Part shown: positions 55,401 to 63,477 of the stretch, one piece after another
Position numbering within the stretch: the stretch's first letter is position 1
Layout of the letters: every line of letters begins with the position of its first letter
Source of the DNA: Pokkaliibacter sp. MBI-7
GTDB taxonomy: Bacteria > Pseudomonadota > Gammaproteobacteria > Pseudomonadales > Balneatricaceae
DNA length: 64,000 bases
NCBI RefSeq assembly: GCF_029846635.1
Contig: NZ_JARVTG010000002.1
Span: 62,001-126,000 of the forward strand
Direction: 5' to 3'
Translations under genes and position numbers: made by a program
The notes under the pieces: generated by a model
What the model saw: only the letters and a program-made list of their open reading frames with translations
The model's database searches: none
What the model was told of the DNA's origin: nothing

Positions 55401-56039
55401 GCCTATCTGCCCGCTATCCGTGAGGCGCTGCCGCAAGGCCCCATTCGTCTGGCGGGCTGGAGTTTTGGCGGCTTGCTGGCTGTGGAAGCGGCCTATCGGC
55501 TGCGGCGTATGGGCGTGGATGTGCGTGAGCTGATGCTGTTTGACGCTATCGCCGTGCCGGACGGGGTAAGAACCCTGCTGCGCAAGGATGAGGCGGACTA
55601 TCTGGCCGATCTGTTTGAAGAGCTGGGGCTGGTCGATGCGGAAACCCTGCGGCCACTGACACCGGAGCAGCGTCTTGACCTGCTGGTTGAGCGTGGCAAG
55701 GGTTCCAATATGCTGCCGGACAATGCCGATCGTGAATCCATGCGACGGTTGCTGGCAGTGTTCCAGAACAATGCGCTGGCGGCGGTACGTTATAAAGCTC
55801 CGGCACTGGATGAGCTGGACATTTTGCTGGTCAAGCCGAAAGAGCTGACACGCATGTCGCCGCATCTGCCCGGTGATGACTACAACGGCTGGCGGCAGGT
55901 GACGCAGGGACAGGTGCATCTGTGCTGGATGGAAGGCACCCACGGGCAGATGCTGGTGCGGCCCTTTATCAGCCAGCTGGCCGGACACGTGCGTGACTAC
56001 TGCCAGATTCAGTATCGCAAGCGTGCCGCGGTGGCGTGA
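52425..56039 (+). CDS. NRPS termination protein: A interrupted by methyltransferase-PCP-TE
   Basis: A 1204-residue protein. The adenylation domain begins at once and is interrupted at about 205-430, between core motifs A2 (GCAWVPLDPG) and A3 (YVLFTSGTTGQPKG), by a SAM methyltransferase domain with EIGCASGF. The A domain resumes with NAYGPTECC and YRTGDLG and ends with a GNDKLD motif. My pocket reading, D-A-V-D-I-G-A-V-S, is not assignable. PCP has ALGGHSVL; the thioesterase has GWSFGG with Ser1013, a candidate Asp (MLFDAIA) and His (GTHGQML). It supplies the last residue for the C domain ending protein 2, methylates it, and releases the chain by hydrolysis or cyclisation. The gene lies 113 nt after protein 2. 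Confidence 0.9.
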   Translation: MKIADFLFDDPIAPAPLTPASSSLEWSASSIIDRFSAMVKRHPERVAVADGSAQVSYAELDREVSRIADFILHLPLAPETPVGVMTGRSWRFVAAALGILRAGCAWVPLDPGVPLLRRQRQIEQADIPLVIADSAQIADLHQLQWRCASLQHVLCVDSEDIDDLSEVHGSLMSTELWDHLAGDRADDVEAGGWKSAFTGRPISAEAMAAFGRNAHDKVAALLQRMGIVAGEARILEIGCASGFTMRHVAPLAGQYVASDLSRRNVERVEAAAKQLGLTQVTGKQLAAHDVDIFAAGSFDIVILNSVVENFPGFGYLRQVLSKVQGLLAQGGAIYLGNLWNLQRREQYLADLARFAREHVGSGMQTRLDFIEDLFVPAEFVQDWAQERGLCCEVSAIDAPGFDPAPYTFDALLLPNHGRQIVDEKATVLHRYRHDRRALISTAAPEQGWPAVNGEHLAYVLFTSGTTGQPKGVMINQGSVVSLAHAVNAIQLNSPWDNADVQPARQVSCCAPLVFDASVVQIFSTLLGGHTLHLPDEESRREPEALHRFIVQRQLDLIDATPSMFGLLLDYWEATDSGLSRRQHSTGQGMARTFILGGEVFGAELARRFYGFEHHADDRLINAYGPTECCVSACQHIMTARNWQETLPPPIGAAIPGVSIRLCDDSGRAVPVGVVGEIQIGGAGVGRGYLHDDQLTADRFLRDELGQHWYRTGDLGRWLGNGLLHYVGREDGQVKIRGNRIELSDIEAALHSYPYVRRAAVVARAPESCNGQQDSSADRTLVAYIIPHEGFDAAACRAYLDGCLPTYMLPSWLLTVQELPLTGNDKLDLSKLPSPFDSDIRQAQVQQPLTTATEKTVAVLMGKVLEQVIEDAQADFFALGGHSVLAVRFLGALKREFDIKLPLADLFVCSSVAALAQRIEQRHQQAHRRSPLVAVNVEGSQVPLVCFHPVGGNVLCYQALAEELGPDQPVYMVEAQGLEEGMPPLPTVEDMVAAYLPAIREALPQGPIRLAGWSFGGLLAVEAAYRLRRMGVDVRELMLFDAIAVPDGVRTLLRKDEADYLADLFEELGLVDAETLRPLTPEQRLDLLVERGKGSNMLPDNADRESMRRLLAVFQNNALAAVRYKAPALDELDILLVKPKELTRMSPHLPGDDYNGWRQVTQGQVHLCWMEGTHGQMLVRPFISQLAGHVRDYCQIQYRKRAAVA

Positions 56040-56060
56040 GGTTCAGCTTGCTGAGCCTGT

Positions 56061-56128
56061 TCACCGGGGATGTTCCAGCAGCGTGATCCGCTGCTGGAAC
56101 GTATTCGCGCTCTGCTGCACCCCGGTGA
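56061..56128 (+). promoter_or_regulatory. nested hairpin between the TE gene and the Ppant transferase
   Basis: A perfect 12-bp stem with a 5-nt loop (56072-56083 with 56089-56100) is enclosed by a perfect 9-bp stem, TCACCGGGG (56061-56069) with CCCCGGTGA (56120-56128). No T-run follows, so it is not a simple intrinsic terminator. It may control expression or stability of the downstream part of the operon. It also lies inside a possible 51-codon ORF. Confidence 0.5.
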
Positions 56129-56225
56129 TACGGTGTTGCAAAAGCCTCCGGAGGTTATGTTTTCTTATCGGTGGATTTTCTTCCCGCATTTTTATCCATT
56201 CGTCATAGGCATTACCGCACAGTGA
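56070..56225 (+). CDS. possible small protein of 51 residues
   Basis: ATG at 56070 opens MFQQRDPLLERIRALLHPGD and continues to a TGA at 56223-56225, with a hydrophobic, aromatic C-terminal half (RWIFFPHFYPFVIG). It sits between the TE gene and the phosphopantetheinyl transferase. The first half is protein-like, but there is no good ribosome-binding site and the coding overlaps a strong hairpin. It could be a gene remnant. No family was recognised; it is not an MbtH homologue. Confidence 0.25.
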   Translation: MFQQRDPLLERIRALLHPGDTVLQKPPEVMFSYRWIFFPHFYPFVIGITAQ

Positions 56226-56241
56226 CAATACGGAGTTTATT

Positions 56242-57114
56242 TTGACAACGGATTTGCCTGTTTCAGCTCCCACACCCTTTGCTGACACTGCCCAGACTTT
56301 CACCCTGTTGCCGGGCACTGTCTGGCTGTTGCGGGTGGATGTGGGCGAGGATACTCAGCTGGACGCCGTGACTGGCTGGCTGAAGGTATTGAGCGAAGCT
56401 GAATGTCAGCAGGTAGCGCGCCTGAAACGCCCTGCGGACCGGCGCGCCAAGGCCGCTGCTCATGCGCTGAAGCGACTGGCACTGGCTGCCATCCGGCAGT
56501 GCTCACCTGAGCAGCTGCATTTTTCAGCGTTACCCTCAGGTAAGCCCTGTCTGGTCGATGGACCGGCATTCAATCTCAGCCATACCCAGGGGCAGGTCGC
56601 ACTGGCCATTGCCGCCGCAGGCATGGAGGTCGGTGTCGATATCGAGCACCGATTGTACCCCCGTGTGGATCGTGAACTGGCCGTGACCGCCTTCGGTGAA
56701 CAGGTGGCGGCTACGCTGCCTGATGAGCTGAGTGAACACTTTGCCGAAGCATTCTTTCATCAGTGGACCTGTCGGGAAGCGGTGGCCAAGGCGGACGGGC
56801 AGGGGCTGGGTATCGGGCTTGAGCGCATCCAGCTGTATAGCGAAGGTCAGGCGCTTGGCGCTCAGGTCGATCGGCAGCAATGGCGGCTGTACTGTCAGGA
56901 TGTAAGCCCCTGCCACCGTCTGGCGCTGGCCATCGCTGGCGTTGCAGAGTGCGACGTGAGCGTGGTGACCCTCAGTGCCCGGCAACTCAGCAACTGGTGT
57001 GATGATCTGCACTGGCTGTCCGGCGCCAATTTACATTCCTGCCAAAGCCGTTTAAAAACAGTCCATTCTTCCGCCCACTCATTCTTCTGCCAAGGACGTC
57101 TGCCAGCCTTATGA
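56242..57114 (+). CDS. Sfp-type 4'-phosphopantetheinyl transferase
   Basis: A 290-residue protein with a TTG start, supported by GGAG 6 nt upstream and no nearby ATG. Family motifs are present in order: a GKPCL substrate segment, FNLSHTQG, the Mg-binding VGVDIEH, and FHQWTCREAVAKADGQG as a variant of W-x-x-K-E-A with Arg for Lys. It converts apo carrier domains of the three mega-enzymes to holo form with CoA. The last codons overlap the next gene (ATGA), so it is in the biosynthetic operon. Confidence 0.9.
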   Translation: MTTDLPVSAPTPFADTAQTFTLLPGTVWLLRVDVGEDTQLDAVTGWLKVLSEAECQQVARLKRPADRRAKAAAHALKRLALAAIRQCSPEQLHFSALPSGKPCLVDGPAFNLSHTQGQVALAIAAAGMEVGVDIEHRLYPRVDRELAVTAFGEQVAATLPDELSEHFAEAFFHQWTCREAVAKADGQGLGIGLERIQLYSEGQALGAQVDRQQWRLYCQDVSPCHRLALAIAGVAECDVSVVTLSARQLSNWCDDLHWLSGANLHSCQSRLKTVHSSAHSFFCQGRLPAL

Positions 57115-58766
57115 AAGTGCTTGAATTACTGGCTACCCAGCAAGGGACGCCACGGATCCGTCTGCTAGGCAGTGCCTTTGTCGCCGGGGTCGGCAGTGTA
57201 GTGTTGCTGGCGCTGGTCAACATCGCTGCCGAGCATATCGCCCGCTCCGGCTATGATCAGGTCGACTGGCCGCTGGCGATTGCGTTTGCCCTGACTGCCG
57301 CTGCGTTCTTTGGTGGTGAGTTTTATCTGGTGGCCCGACTCGGCGCGGATATGGAGACAGTGATCGACCTGTTCCGGGTGCGCTTGCTTAACCGCATTCG
57401 CCGGGCCGATTACGCCCAGATGGAGCGGGTAGGGCAGGAGACACTGTTTGAAAGTATTACCCAGACGACCCAGACCCTGTCGCAGAATACCCAGTATCTG
57501 GCGCAGGCCCTGCGCTCGGCCATTCTGACGGTATCGGTGTTGATCTACATCCTGTGGCTGTCACCGCTGGCATTCTGCATGGTGCTGGCCGTCACACTGG
57601 TGGGGGGCTGGCTGTATGCCGGGCTGGGCCAGCGTTTGATGGAGCGCTATCAGCACATGATGGTAGAAGAGGCCAAGCTGTTCGAAGGCATCACCGGGTT
57701 GTTTGACGGCATCAAGGAAATTCGCCTGTCCAGCGCGCGCAGTGAGGATTTTGGCCGGGCGTTTACCGAAGTGACGGACCGCGCTACGGCGATCCGTACC
57801 GATGTACAGATTCATGGTTTTCAGCAGTTCATCTTTGGTCAGGTTGCTTTCTATACCCTGCTGGCCGTGGTGGTGTTTGTGGTGCCCACCTATGCCGATG
57901 ACTTTCGCCATGAAGTCGTCAAGGTCACCACGGCCGTGCTGTTCATGATTGGCCCGGTGGGTGTGCTGATTCAGACCATGGCCATTCTGGCGCAGTGCAA
58001 TGCCGCGGCTGAACGTATGCTGGCGCTGGACCGTCAGCTGGGAGCGATGGCGGATGCGTCGGAAGTGGTGACGCCCCGGCCTCTGCCGCAGACATTCGAC
58101 ACCATTCATTTCAAAGGGCTGGAGTACACCTACCCCGCGCCGGAAGGTGAACAGCCTTTCGCCGTTGGACCGATCCATCTGCAGTTGCGACGTGGTGAAA
58201 TCGTGTTTGTCACCGGTGGTAATGGCTCCGGTAAGTCCACCTTCATGAAGCTGCTGACTGGCCTCTATACTCCGCACTTTGGCAAGATCAGTGTTGATGG
58301 TGAAGAGATCGGGCCTTCGACGCTGAAGGCATGGCGTGGCATGTTTGCCACGGTATTCACCGACTTTCATCTGTTCCAGCGGCTGCACGGTGTGCCTGAG
58401 CTGGACTCCGCCGAAGCCCGGCAGCTGCTGCAATGGCTGGAAATCGACAAGGTAACCACCATCGACGGCGATCACTTTGCCCATATCAATCTTTCCACCG
58501 GACAGCGCAAGCGGCTGGCGTTACTGGTGGCCCTGCTGGAGAAGCGGCCCATTCTGGTGCTGGATGAATGGGCTGCCGATCAGGACCCGCATTTCCGTCG
58601 CTTCTTCTACTACGAGATTCTGCCTGAGTTGAAACGACGCGGGCTGACGGTGATCGCCGTCACCCACGATGACCATTACTTTGATGCAGCCGACCGGCGC
58701 GTGCATCTGGAAGAGGGTCAACTGACTGAAATAAAGGCCACACGCCGTAGTGGGGAGGTGGTCTGA
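57111..58766 (+). CDS. cyclic-peptide/siderophore-type ABC exporter (PvdE/SyrD-like), copy 1
   Basis: A 551-residue half transporter with an N-terminal membrane domain (helices from about 15, 50, 140, 160, 245 and 280) and a C-terminal ATPase. Walker A GGNGSGKST is near 370, signature LSTGQRKRLAL and Walker B PILVLDEWAADQDP follow. The signature-plus-DEWAADQDP pattern is characteristic of the PvdE/SyrD cyclic peptide exporter family. It overlaps the transferase by 4 nt and its paralogue by 1 nt (TGATG). It probably moves the peptide-polyketide product or a precursor to the periplasm. Confidence 0.9.
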   Translation: MKVLELLATQQGTPRIRLLGSAFVAGVGSVVLLALVNIAAEHIARSGYDQVDWPLAIAFALTAAAFFGGEFYLVARLGADMETVIDLFRVRLLNRIRRADYAQMERVGQETLFESITQTTQTLSQNTQYLAQALRSAILTVSVLIYILWLSPLAFCMVLAVTLVGGWLYAGLGQRLMERYQHMMVEEAKLFEGITGLFDGIKEIRLSSARSEDFGRAFTEVTDRATAIRTDVQIHGFQQFIFGQVAFYTLLAVVVFVVPTYADDFRHEVVKVTTAVLFMIGPVGVLIQTMAILAQCNAAAERMLALDRQLGAMADASEVVTPRPLPQTFDTIHFKGLEYTYPAPEGEQPFAVGPIHLQLRRGEIVFVTGGNGSGKSTFMKLLTGLYTPHFGKISVDGEEIGPSTLKAWRGMFATVFTDFHLFQRLHGVPELDSAEARQLLQWLEIDKVTTIDGDHFAHINLSTGQRKRLALLVALLEKRPILVLDEWAADQDPHFRRFFYYEILPELKRRGLTVIAVTHDDHYFDAADRRVHLEEGQLTEIKATRRSGEVV

Positions 58767-60403
58767 TGCCGCTGTTACAGTTATTACGCCAGGAAGTGCG
58801 CGCCAATCCCCGTTATCTGCTGTTTCTGACCGTCGTTGCGGCGGTGTCCACCACGCTACTGCTGGGCATTATCAACATGGCATCATCGCTGGTGGCCTCC
58901 GGTGGCAGCAGCCTGCGACTGGCCTTCATGTTTCTGGTCACGGTAGCCTTGTTTGCGCTGTCGCAGCAAGCGGTGACGGCCATTGTTGCCCGTGAAGTGG
59001 AGGCGATGATTGATCGTATGCGGCTGGCGATGGTCAAGGATATTCGCCGCTCCGATATTCAGACCATCGACAGTATTGGGCGTGCGCCGCTGTATGCCGC
59101 CCTGACTCAGGATGCTCAGACCATTTCCCGCAGTTTGCCGTTGCTGGTGATCGGCTCGCAGCAGATGGCGATGCTGGTGTTTGTCTGCCTGTATCTGGCC
59201 TGGTTGTCGATGACGGCCTTTGTCATGGCGGCAGGCTTTACGTTGTTTGCCATCGGCCTGCATTTGCAGCGCATGACCGCACTGGGGCTGGCGACCCGCG
59301 AGGTGATGGCTCAGGAAGGTCAGCTGTTTGGTGGGCTCAGCGGTTTGCTGCGGGGGCTTAAAGAAGTGCGGCTGAATGAGTTGCGGGGCGAGCAGGTGGT
59401 CGGTGAGCTGGCAGCGGTGTCGGCCCATGCCCGCGCTGCCAAGACCGCCATCAAGGCGCGCTGGGCGGTAGAGTCGGCTTTGATCCAGCTGGTGTTCTAT
59501 CTGCTGGTGGGGCTGATGGTGTTTGTGGTGCCGATCTTCACCAGCGAATTTCACCAGAGTGTGGTGCAGGCGACCACGGCCGTACTGTTCCTGATTGGCC
59601 CTATCGGCATGATTGCTCAGGCCATTCCGGCAGTGGGCGATGCACAGCACTCATTGCAGGAAATGCAGGGTTTACAGCAGCGCCTGCGGCAGGCACTGGC
59701 GGATGGGGTGGACGAATCCGCCGAGCCCCTGTCAGCACCGGTTCAGGACGTGGCACTGGAGGGGATTCGCTATCGTTACCCCAGTGAGCATGGCGACAGC
59801 GGTTTTGCAGCAGGCCCGCTCAATGCCCGTTTTCGCTGTGGGCAGATCACCTTTATCACGGGGGGGAATGGCTCGGGCAAATCCACTATGATGCGCCTGC
59901 TCACCGGCCTGATGCACCCGCAGCAGGGGGCGTTGCAGGTGAATGGCGAGGCATTGCGACCGGAGCAGATGCAGGCCTGGCGCGATCAGATATCGGCAGT
60001 CTTCGCCGACTATTACCTGTTCCGCCGCTTGTATGGCGTGGCACCGGAAGCGCTGGCGCGGGCCGAGGCCTTGCTGCAGAAGCTGGAGATGGCCGACAAG
60101 GTGCATATTCGTGATGGTGCCTTCACCACCGTCGATCTGTCTGCCGGTCAGCGCAAGCGACTGGCACTGGTGGTCGCTGAGCTGGAAGATAAACCTGTGC
60201 TGATCCTTGATGAATGGGCCGCTGATCAGGATCCGCACTTCCGCAAGCTGTTCTATGAAGAGCTGCTGCCGTCCTTCAGGGCACGCGGCAAGATGGTGAT
60301 CTGTGTCACTCACGATGATCGCTGGTTTGATCTGGCCGATCAGATTCTGGCCATGAATGAAGGCCAGTTCGAGCCCGGGCGTGCAGGGAGCCATCACGGA
60401 TGA
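58766..60403 (+). CDS. cyclic-peptide/siderophore-type ABC exporter (PvdE/SyrD-like), copy 2
   Basis: A 545-residue paralogue of the preceding gene with the same plan: membrane domain, Walker A GGNGSGKST, signature LSAGQRKRLAL and Walker B PVLILDEWAADQDP. The NBDs are very alike while the membrane parts have diverged, so the two may form a heterodimer or handle different substrates. Start and stop overlap both neighbours (1 nt and 4 nt). Only one such gene is found in typical pyoverdine or syringomycin clusters, so a tandem pair is noteworthy. Confidence 0.9.
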   Translation: MPLLQLLRQEVRANPRYLLFLTVVAAVSTTLLLGIINMASSLVASGGSSLRLAFMFLVTVALFALSQQAVTAIVAREVEAMIDRMRLAMVKDIRRSDIQTIDSIGRAPLYAALTQDAQTISRSLPLLVIGSQQMAMLVFVCLYLAWLSMTAFVMAAGFTLFAIGLHLQRMTALGLATREVMAQEGQLFGGLSGLLRGLKEVRLNELRGEQVVGELAAVSAHARAAKTAIKARWAVESALIQLVFYLLVGLMVFVVPIFTSEFHQSVVQATTAVLFLIGPIGMIAQAIPAVGDAQHSLQEMQGLQQRLRQALADGVDESAEPLSAPVQDVALEGIRYRYPSEHGDSGFAAGPLNARFRCGQITFITGGNGSGKSTMMRLLTGLMHPQQGALQVNGEALRPEQMQAWRDQISAVFADYYLFRRLYGVAPEALARAEALLQKLEMADKVHIRDGAFTTVDLSAGQRKRLALVVAELEDKPVLILDEWAADQDPHFRKLFYEELLPSFRARGKMVICVTHDDRWFDLADQILAMNEGQFEPGRAGSHHG

Positions 60404-61146
60404 TCAGCCATCATAGCGGCCCGTCGCCCTGGCTTACCTGCTTTCAGCCGGTTATCCGGCCACAACGGCGTTTGCTGTGTTTACCCTTTGCGGGCGGCGG
60501 TGCCGGCGTATTTCGCAGCTGGCAAAGCTATCTGCCAGCCGGGATGGAAATGCTCTGTGCCCAGTTGCCCGGGCGTGAACGACGTATCAGAGAGCAGCCC
60601 ATTACCGACGTGAACGTTATCGTCGAGGCCCTGCTGGAGGCAATACTGGCACTGGAGCCAGCACCGCTGACGGTATTTGGTCACAGTATGGGGGCTTCCA
60701 TTGGCCATGATCTGGTGTTGCGACTGCAGGCTGCCAGCTACCCCCTTGAGCGCTTTGTCGTCTCTGCCCGGCGTCCGCCATTTCTGCCCCCGCTCAAGTC
60801 GCCCACTTACCTTTTGGCCGATGAGCCGTTTCGGCAGGAGCTGATCCGCATGGGCGGAACGGCTGCCGAGGTGCTGGCCCATGATGAAATGATGAAGCTG
60901 CTGCTGCCCATGCTGCGTGCCGACTTTGAACTGGCGGAAACCTTTAACCGTCCCGCCAGCGTGCGATTTCACTGTCCGCTGCTGGCGCTGGCGGGTCGTT
61001 ATGATCAGGAAGCCTTGCCGGAGGATGTAGGACGCTGGCAGGAGCTGGCGGCAGGCGAGTTTCACCTGCAGGTCATCGATGCCGGGCACTTCTACGTCGC
61101 TGAGCGGGCGAAAGAGCTGGTGCAGCAGGTGCTATTGACACCCTGA
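60400..61146 (+). CDS. type II thioesterase
   Basis: A 248-residue alpha/beta hydrolase of the GrsT/TEII type: CLPFAGGGAGVFRSWQ at the start, nucleophile motif GHSMGA with Ser96, late acidic residue in LAGRYDQEA and His in DAGHFYV. Such enzymes remove wrong acyl or aminoacyl groups from carrier domains, restoring stalled assembly lines. The start overlaps the exporter stop by 4 nt; this is the last gene of the overlapping operon. Confidence 0.9.
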   Translation: MISHHSGPSPWLTCFQPVIRPQRRLLCLPFAGGGAGVFRSWQSYLPAGMEMLCAQLPGRERRIREQPITDVNVIVEALLEAILALEPAPLTVFGHSMGASIGHDLVLRLQAASYPLERFVVSARRPPFLPPLKSPTYLLADEPFRQELIRMGGTAAEVLAHDEMMKLLLPMLRADFELAETFNRPASVRFHCPLLALAGRYDQEALPEDVGRWQELAAGEFHLQVIDAGHFYVAERAKELVQQVLLTP

Positions 61147-61220
61147 CGTTCGCTTTGTAACGGTCAGGAACTTCCTCACGGCAAACTTCACCCAACCTTG
61201 GGACGCAGGGGTGAGGTGCC

Positions 61221-61739
61221 ATGAAACAGAGCAAAGACGACATTAATCGATGGCTGGCGCGGCTGGGTGAAGGCACCCGGCTCGATGACAGACTGAACTG
61301 TTATCTGCAGGGTCGGTCGGGTCAGCGGGTGATGCTGACCCTGTCTGCTGACCACCGTTATCTGCTGTTTTACTGCCCTTTGCTGCCACTGCATGGCAGG
61401 CACAGGTCGCTGCTGATGGAGGAGGCGCTGGGGCTTAATCTCTACCAGAGCATTGCCATCAAGGGGACGCTGGGTTTCGACGAGCAGAACCGGATGCTGG
61501 CCTACACCTTTGTATCTGATCTCGGTGACGACAGCGTACCGTCATCGGCCAGCGAGTTATGGGACAGACAGCTGACAGATGTGATGGACAATGCCGATAT
61601 GCTGGCAGCCCGCTTTCAGCGGCTACTGGAGATGGCGGATGCGGCGCCGGAACCTTCCTCCCACCGCAACCTGTCACCACAACAAGGCACACCACTTCTA
61701 GGGCCGCAATTCAGGGAGTCGCCAAATGGTCACAACTAA
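61221..61739 (+). CDS. CesT/Tir-type type III secretion chaperone
   Basis: A 172-residue protein whose first 140 residues resemble the CesT/SycE class of effector chaperones: an N-terminal helix (DDINRWLARLGEG), beta strands (QRVMLTLSADHRYLLFYCPL) and a C-terminal helix (DVMDNADMLAARFQRLLEMA). Its end overlaps the effector gene by 14 nt, the usual chaperone-effector arrangement. The C-terminal tail (from about 145) is Pro/Ser-rich and not typical. It starts 74 nt after the thioesterase stop, so it may be read from the same transcript or its own promoter. Assignment is by pattern recognition; no machinery genes are in the window. Confidence 0.6.
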   Translation: MKQSKDDINRWLARLGEGTRLDDRLNCYLQGRSGQRVMLTLSADHRYLLFYCPLLPLHGRHRSLLMEEALGLNLYQSIAIKGTLGFDEQNRMLAYTFVSDLGDDSVPSSASELWDRQLTDVMDNADMLAARFQRLLEMADAAPEPSSHRNLSPQQGTPLLGPQFRESPNGHN

Positions 61740-62658
61740 CCCCGCCGCGCCCACCGTCCATGTTGCCAGCACATCGGCTGCTGATACTTCCGAGATGGCC
61801 CATCCTGCTCCTGACGTGGTTGCCGTCAGTCCATTCCCGGGTCCATCAGCACCGTCGGCTGCCGCTACGCTCAAGGCAGTTGGCGAGACAGCGCGCCCCG
61901 CTTTTATTCCTACTTCCCGGCAGCTGCAGGATCAGCGAGACGAGTTGCTGCCAATGCAGACGGTCAGGTCACCTTTCTCCCCGAACATCGCCATCATCCG
62001 TGATGACAAGCACACCACCCATACCAGCGGTGCGGAGTTTGCCGATTTTGCCACTCAGACGCGCCAGCATCTGACGCAGCTGGCCGAAACCCGTGCCGGT
62101 CAGGCATTGTTCCATGCGTTGGATGTCAAAGCTGACGGCAGCAAGATAGAGAATCCGGTGTTTATTCGTGATGCTGGCCGTCAGACGGGGTTACGCCAGG
62201 GTGAAAGCGCTTCCAGAGTGCTGGCGACAGCCAGAGTTGAGGAGGAAGCAGGACACAGAACCTATTTACCTGCAGCGGGTGCCATGTCGTTTGTTTCCCA
62301 CCATACCGATTTATCCCTGCGCTGGGGCGACCCGCAGCAATTTCATCCTGAGCTTAACCTGAGCATGAAGAGACTGGATTCTTCCATGGGCATGAGCGAG
62401 GCGCTGGCGCTGGGCCATGAATTGATTCACTCTGCCCATAGTCTTAATGGTGTGAAGGTCAGAGGGGAGAACGAAAAGGGCATTCCCTTTGAGGAGATCA
62501 ACACGGTCGGGCCACGATCCGGGCGACGGGTATTTGAACACATCCCCACCGAAAACGAGATACGCAGGGATATGCACCGGGAGGTCTATAACGATGCCGG
62601 TGCAATAGGTGATATCAGACCGAGAAAGACCTACGGCGGGCGCCGGCTTCCCGAATAA
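61726..62658 (+). CDS. candidate type III effector, M91 (NleD-like) zinc metalloprotease
   Basis: A 310-residue protein. Residues 1-70 are Ala/Thr/Ser/Pro-rich and disordered, as in secretion signals of type III effectors. From about 95 a catalytic domain follows with zinc motif HELIH (231-235), then EEINTVG and PTENEIRRDM, which are hallmarks of the M91 family of NleD and HopH1-type effectors. NleD cleaves host JNK/p38 kinases; whether this protein shares that target is unknown. The overlap with the chaperone gene supports translocation. Confidence 0.75.
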   Translation: MVTTNPAAPTVHVASTSAADTSEMAHPAPDVVAVSPFPGPSAPSAAATLKAVGETARPAFIPTSRQLQDQRDELLPMQTVRSPFSPNIAIIRDDKHTTHTSGAEFADFATQTRQHLTQLAETRAGQALFHALDVKADGSKIENPVFIRDAGRQTGLRQGESASRVLATARVEEEAGHRTYLPAAGAMSFVSHHTDLSLRWGDPQQFHPELNLSMKRLDSSMGMSEALALGHELIHSAHSLNGVKVRGENEKGIPFEEINTVGPRSGRRVFEHIPTENEIRRDMHREVYNDAGAIGDIRPRKTYGGRRLPE

Positions 62659-62781
62659 AGTCAGGCCGGTAAGCAATGACCACCGGAGAGCGCTGGAGAG
62701 CGATAGTGGGCGGGCTGAGCCGGTCTTGAATGGTGTCCGGGCGTATCATCGGCTCAATCTGCTATTGGCAAATGCGCTGTA

Positions 62782-63477
62782 TCACTGACTGTAGGAGTCG
62801 TACTGGGCCACTGGTTTGAGCAGCTCGCCTTTGGGGGCGGCGGACGACAGCCATAGCTGCATAGGGACGTAGCTGTATTTGGGACTGAAGTTGGTGATCA
62901 GATCGAGCTTACCATCGTGGTCGAGATCTCCGGCCCAATAGATGGCAAAGGAAGGCTCGTCACAGCCGGGTTCCGGGTGCTGCTGCAGGTATTGCTTCAC
63001 GTCGAATAACACCTGCTGGTGACTGCCTTCCTGCAGGACAACACGGCTGTCGCAATCATCCTGCTGCTGTGCGGTACGTTGCAGCTGGTAGTGGTGACCG
63101 GCGAGATCAAAGCCCAGAGTGTTATCGAGAAAGTTCATACCGGTCAGTAATTCGGTGACGGTGCCCGGATGAAGCTGGGGAATATCGATCAGCATCAGGG
63201 AGGAGGGCGTGGTGCTGGTCAGAAAGTGCAGCTTTGCACCGTCCTGTTCTCGCACGGTGTCGGTCAGTGTGGCGGCCACCAGACGTACTTGCGCCTTGCT
63301 GTCATCAATCACCAGCCCTTCGGCGCTGGCGCGCGGAGCCAGGGGTGACTCCAGCGAACCTTCGTCCGGGGTGTCATTGAAGTAAATGATGGGCGTTGCG
63401 CTGACCGCGGTGGCGGTGCCGCCCAGAGCGCTGATCAGAATGGTGGTGAACAGTGTGCGTTGCGGTGTTTTGACCAT
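62782..63477 (-). CDS. exported protein of unknown function
   Basis: A 231-residue protein with a signal peptide (about 1-27, cleavage after VSA). The mature part is soluble, with a few Cys (DDCDSR, PGCDEPS) and a calcium-loop-like motif DLDHDGKLDLI near 195, as in VCBS/FG-GAP repeats. No family was recognised. It is convergent with the effector gene. Confidence 0.6.
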   Translation of the reverse strand: MVKTPQRTLFTTILISALGGTATAVSATPIIYFNDTPDEGSLESPLAPRASAEGLVIDDSKAQVRLVAATLTDTVREQDGAKLHFLTSTTPSSLMLIDIPQLHPGTVTELLTGMNFLDNTLGFDLAGHHYQLQRTAQQQDDCDSRVVLQEGSHQQVLFDVKQYLQQHPEPGCDEPSFAIYWAGDLDHDGKLDLITNFSPKYSYVPMQLWLSSAAPKGELLKPVAQYDSYSQ

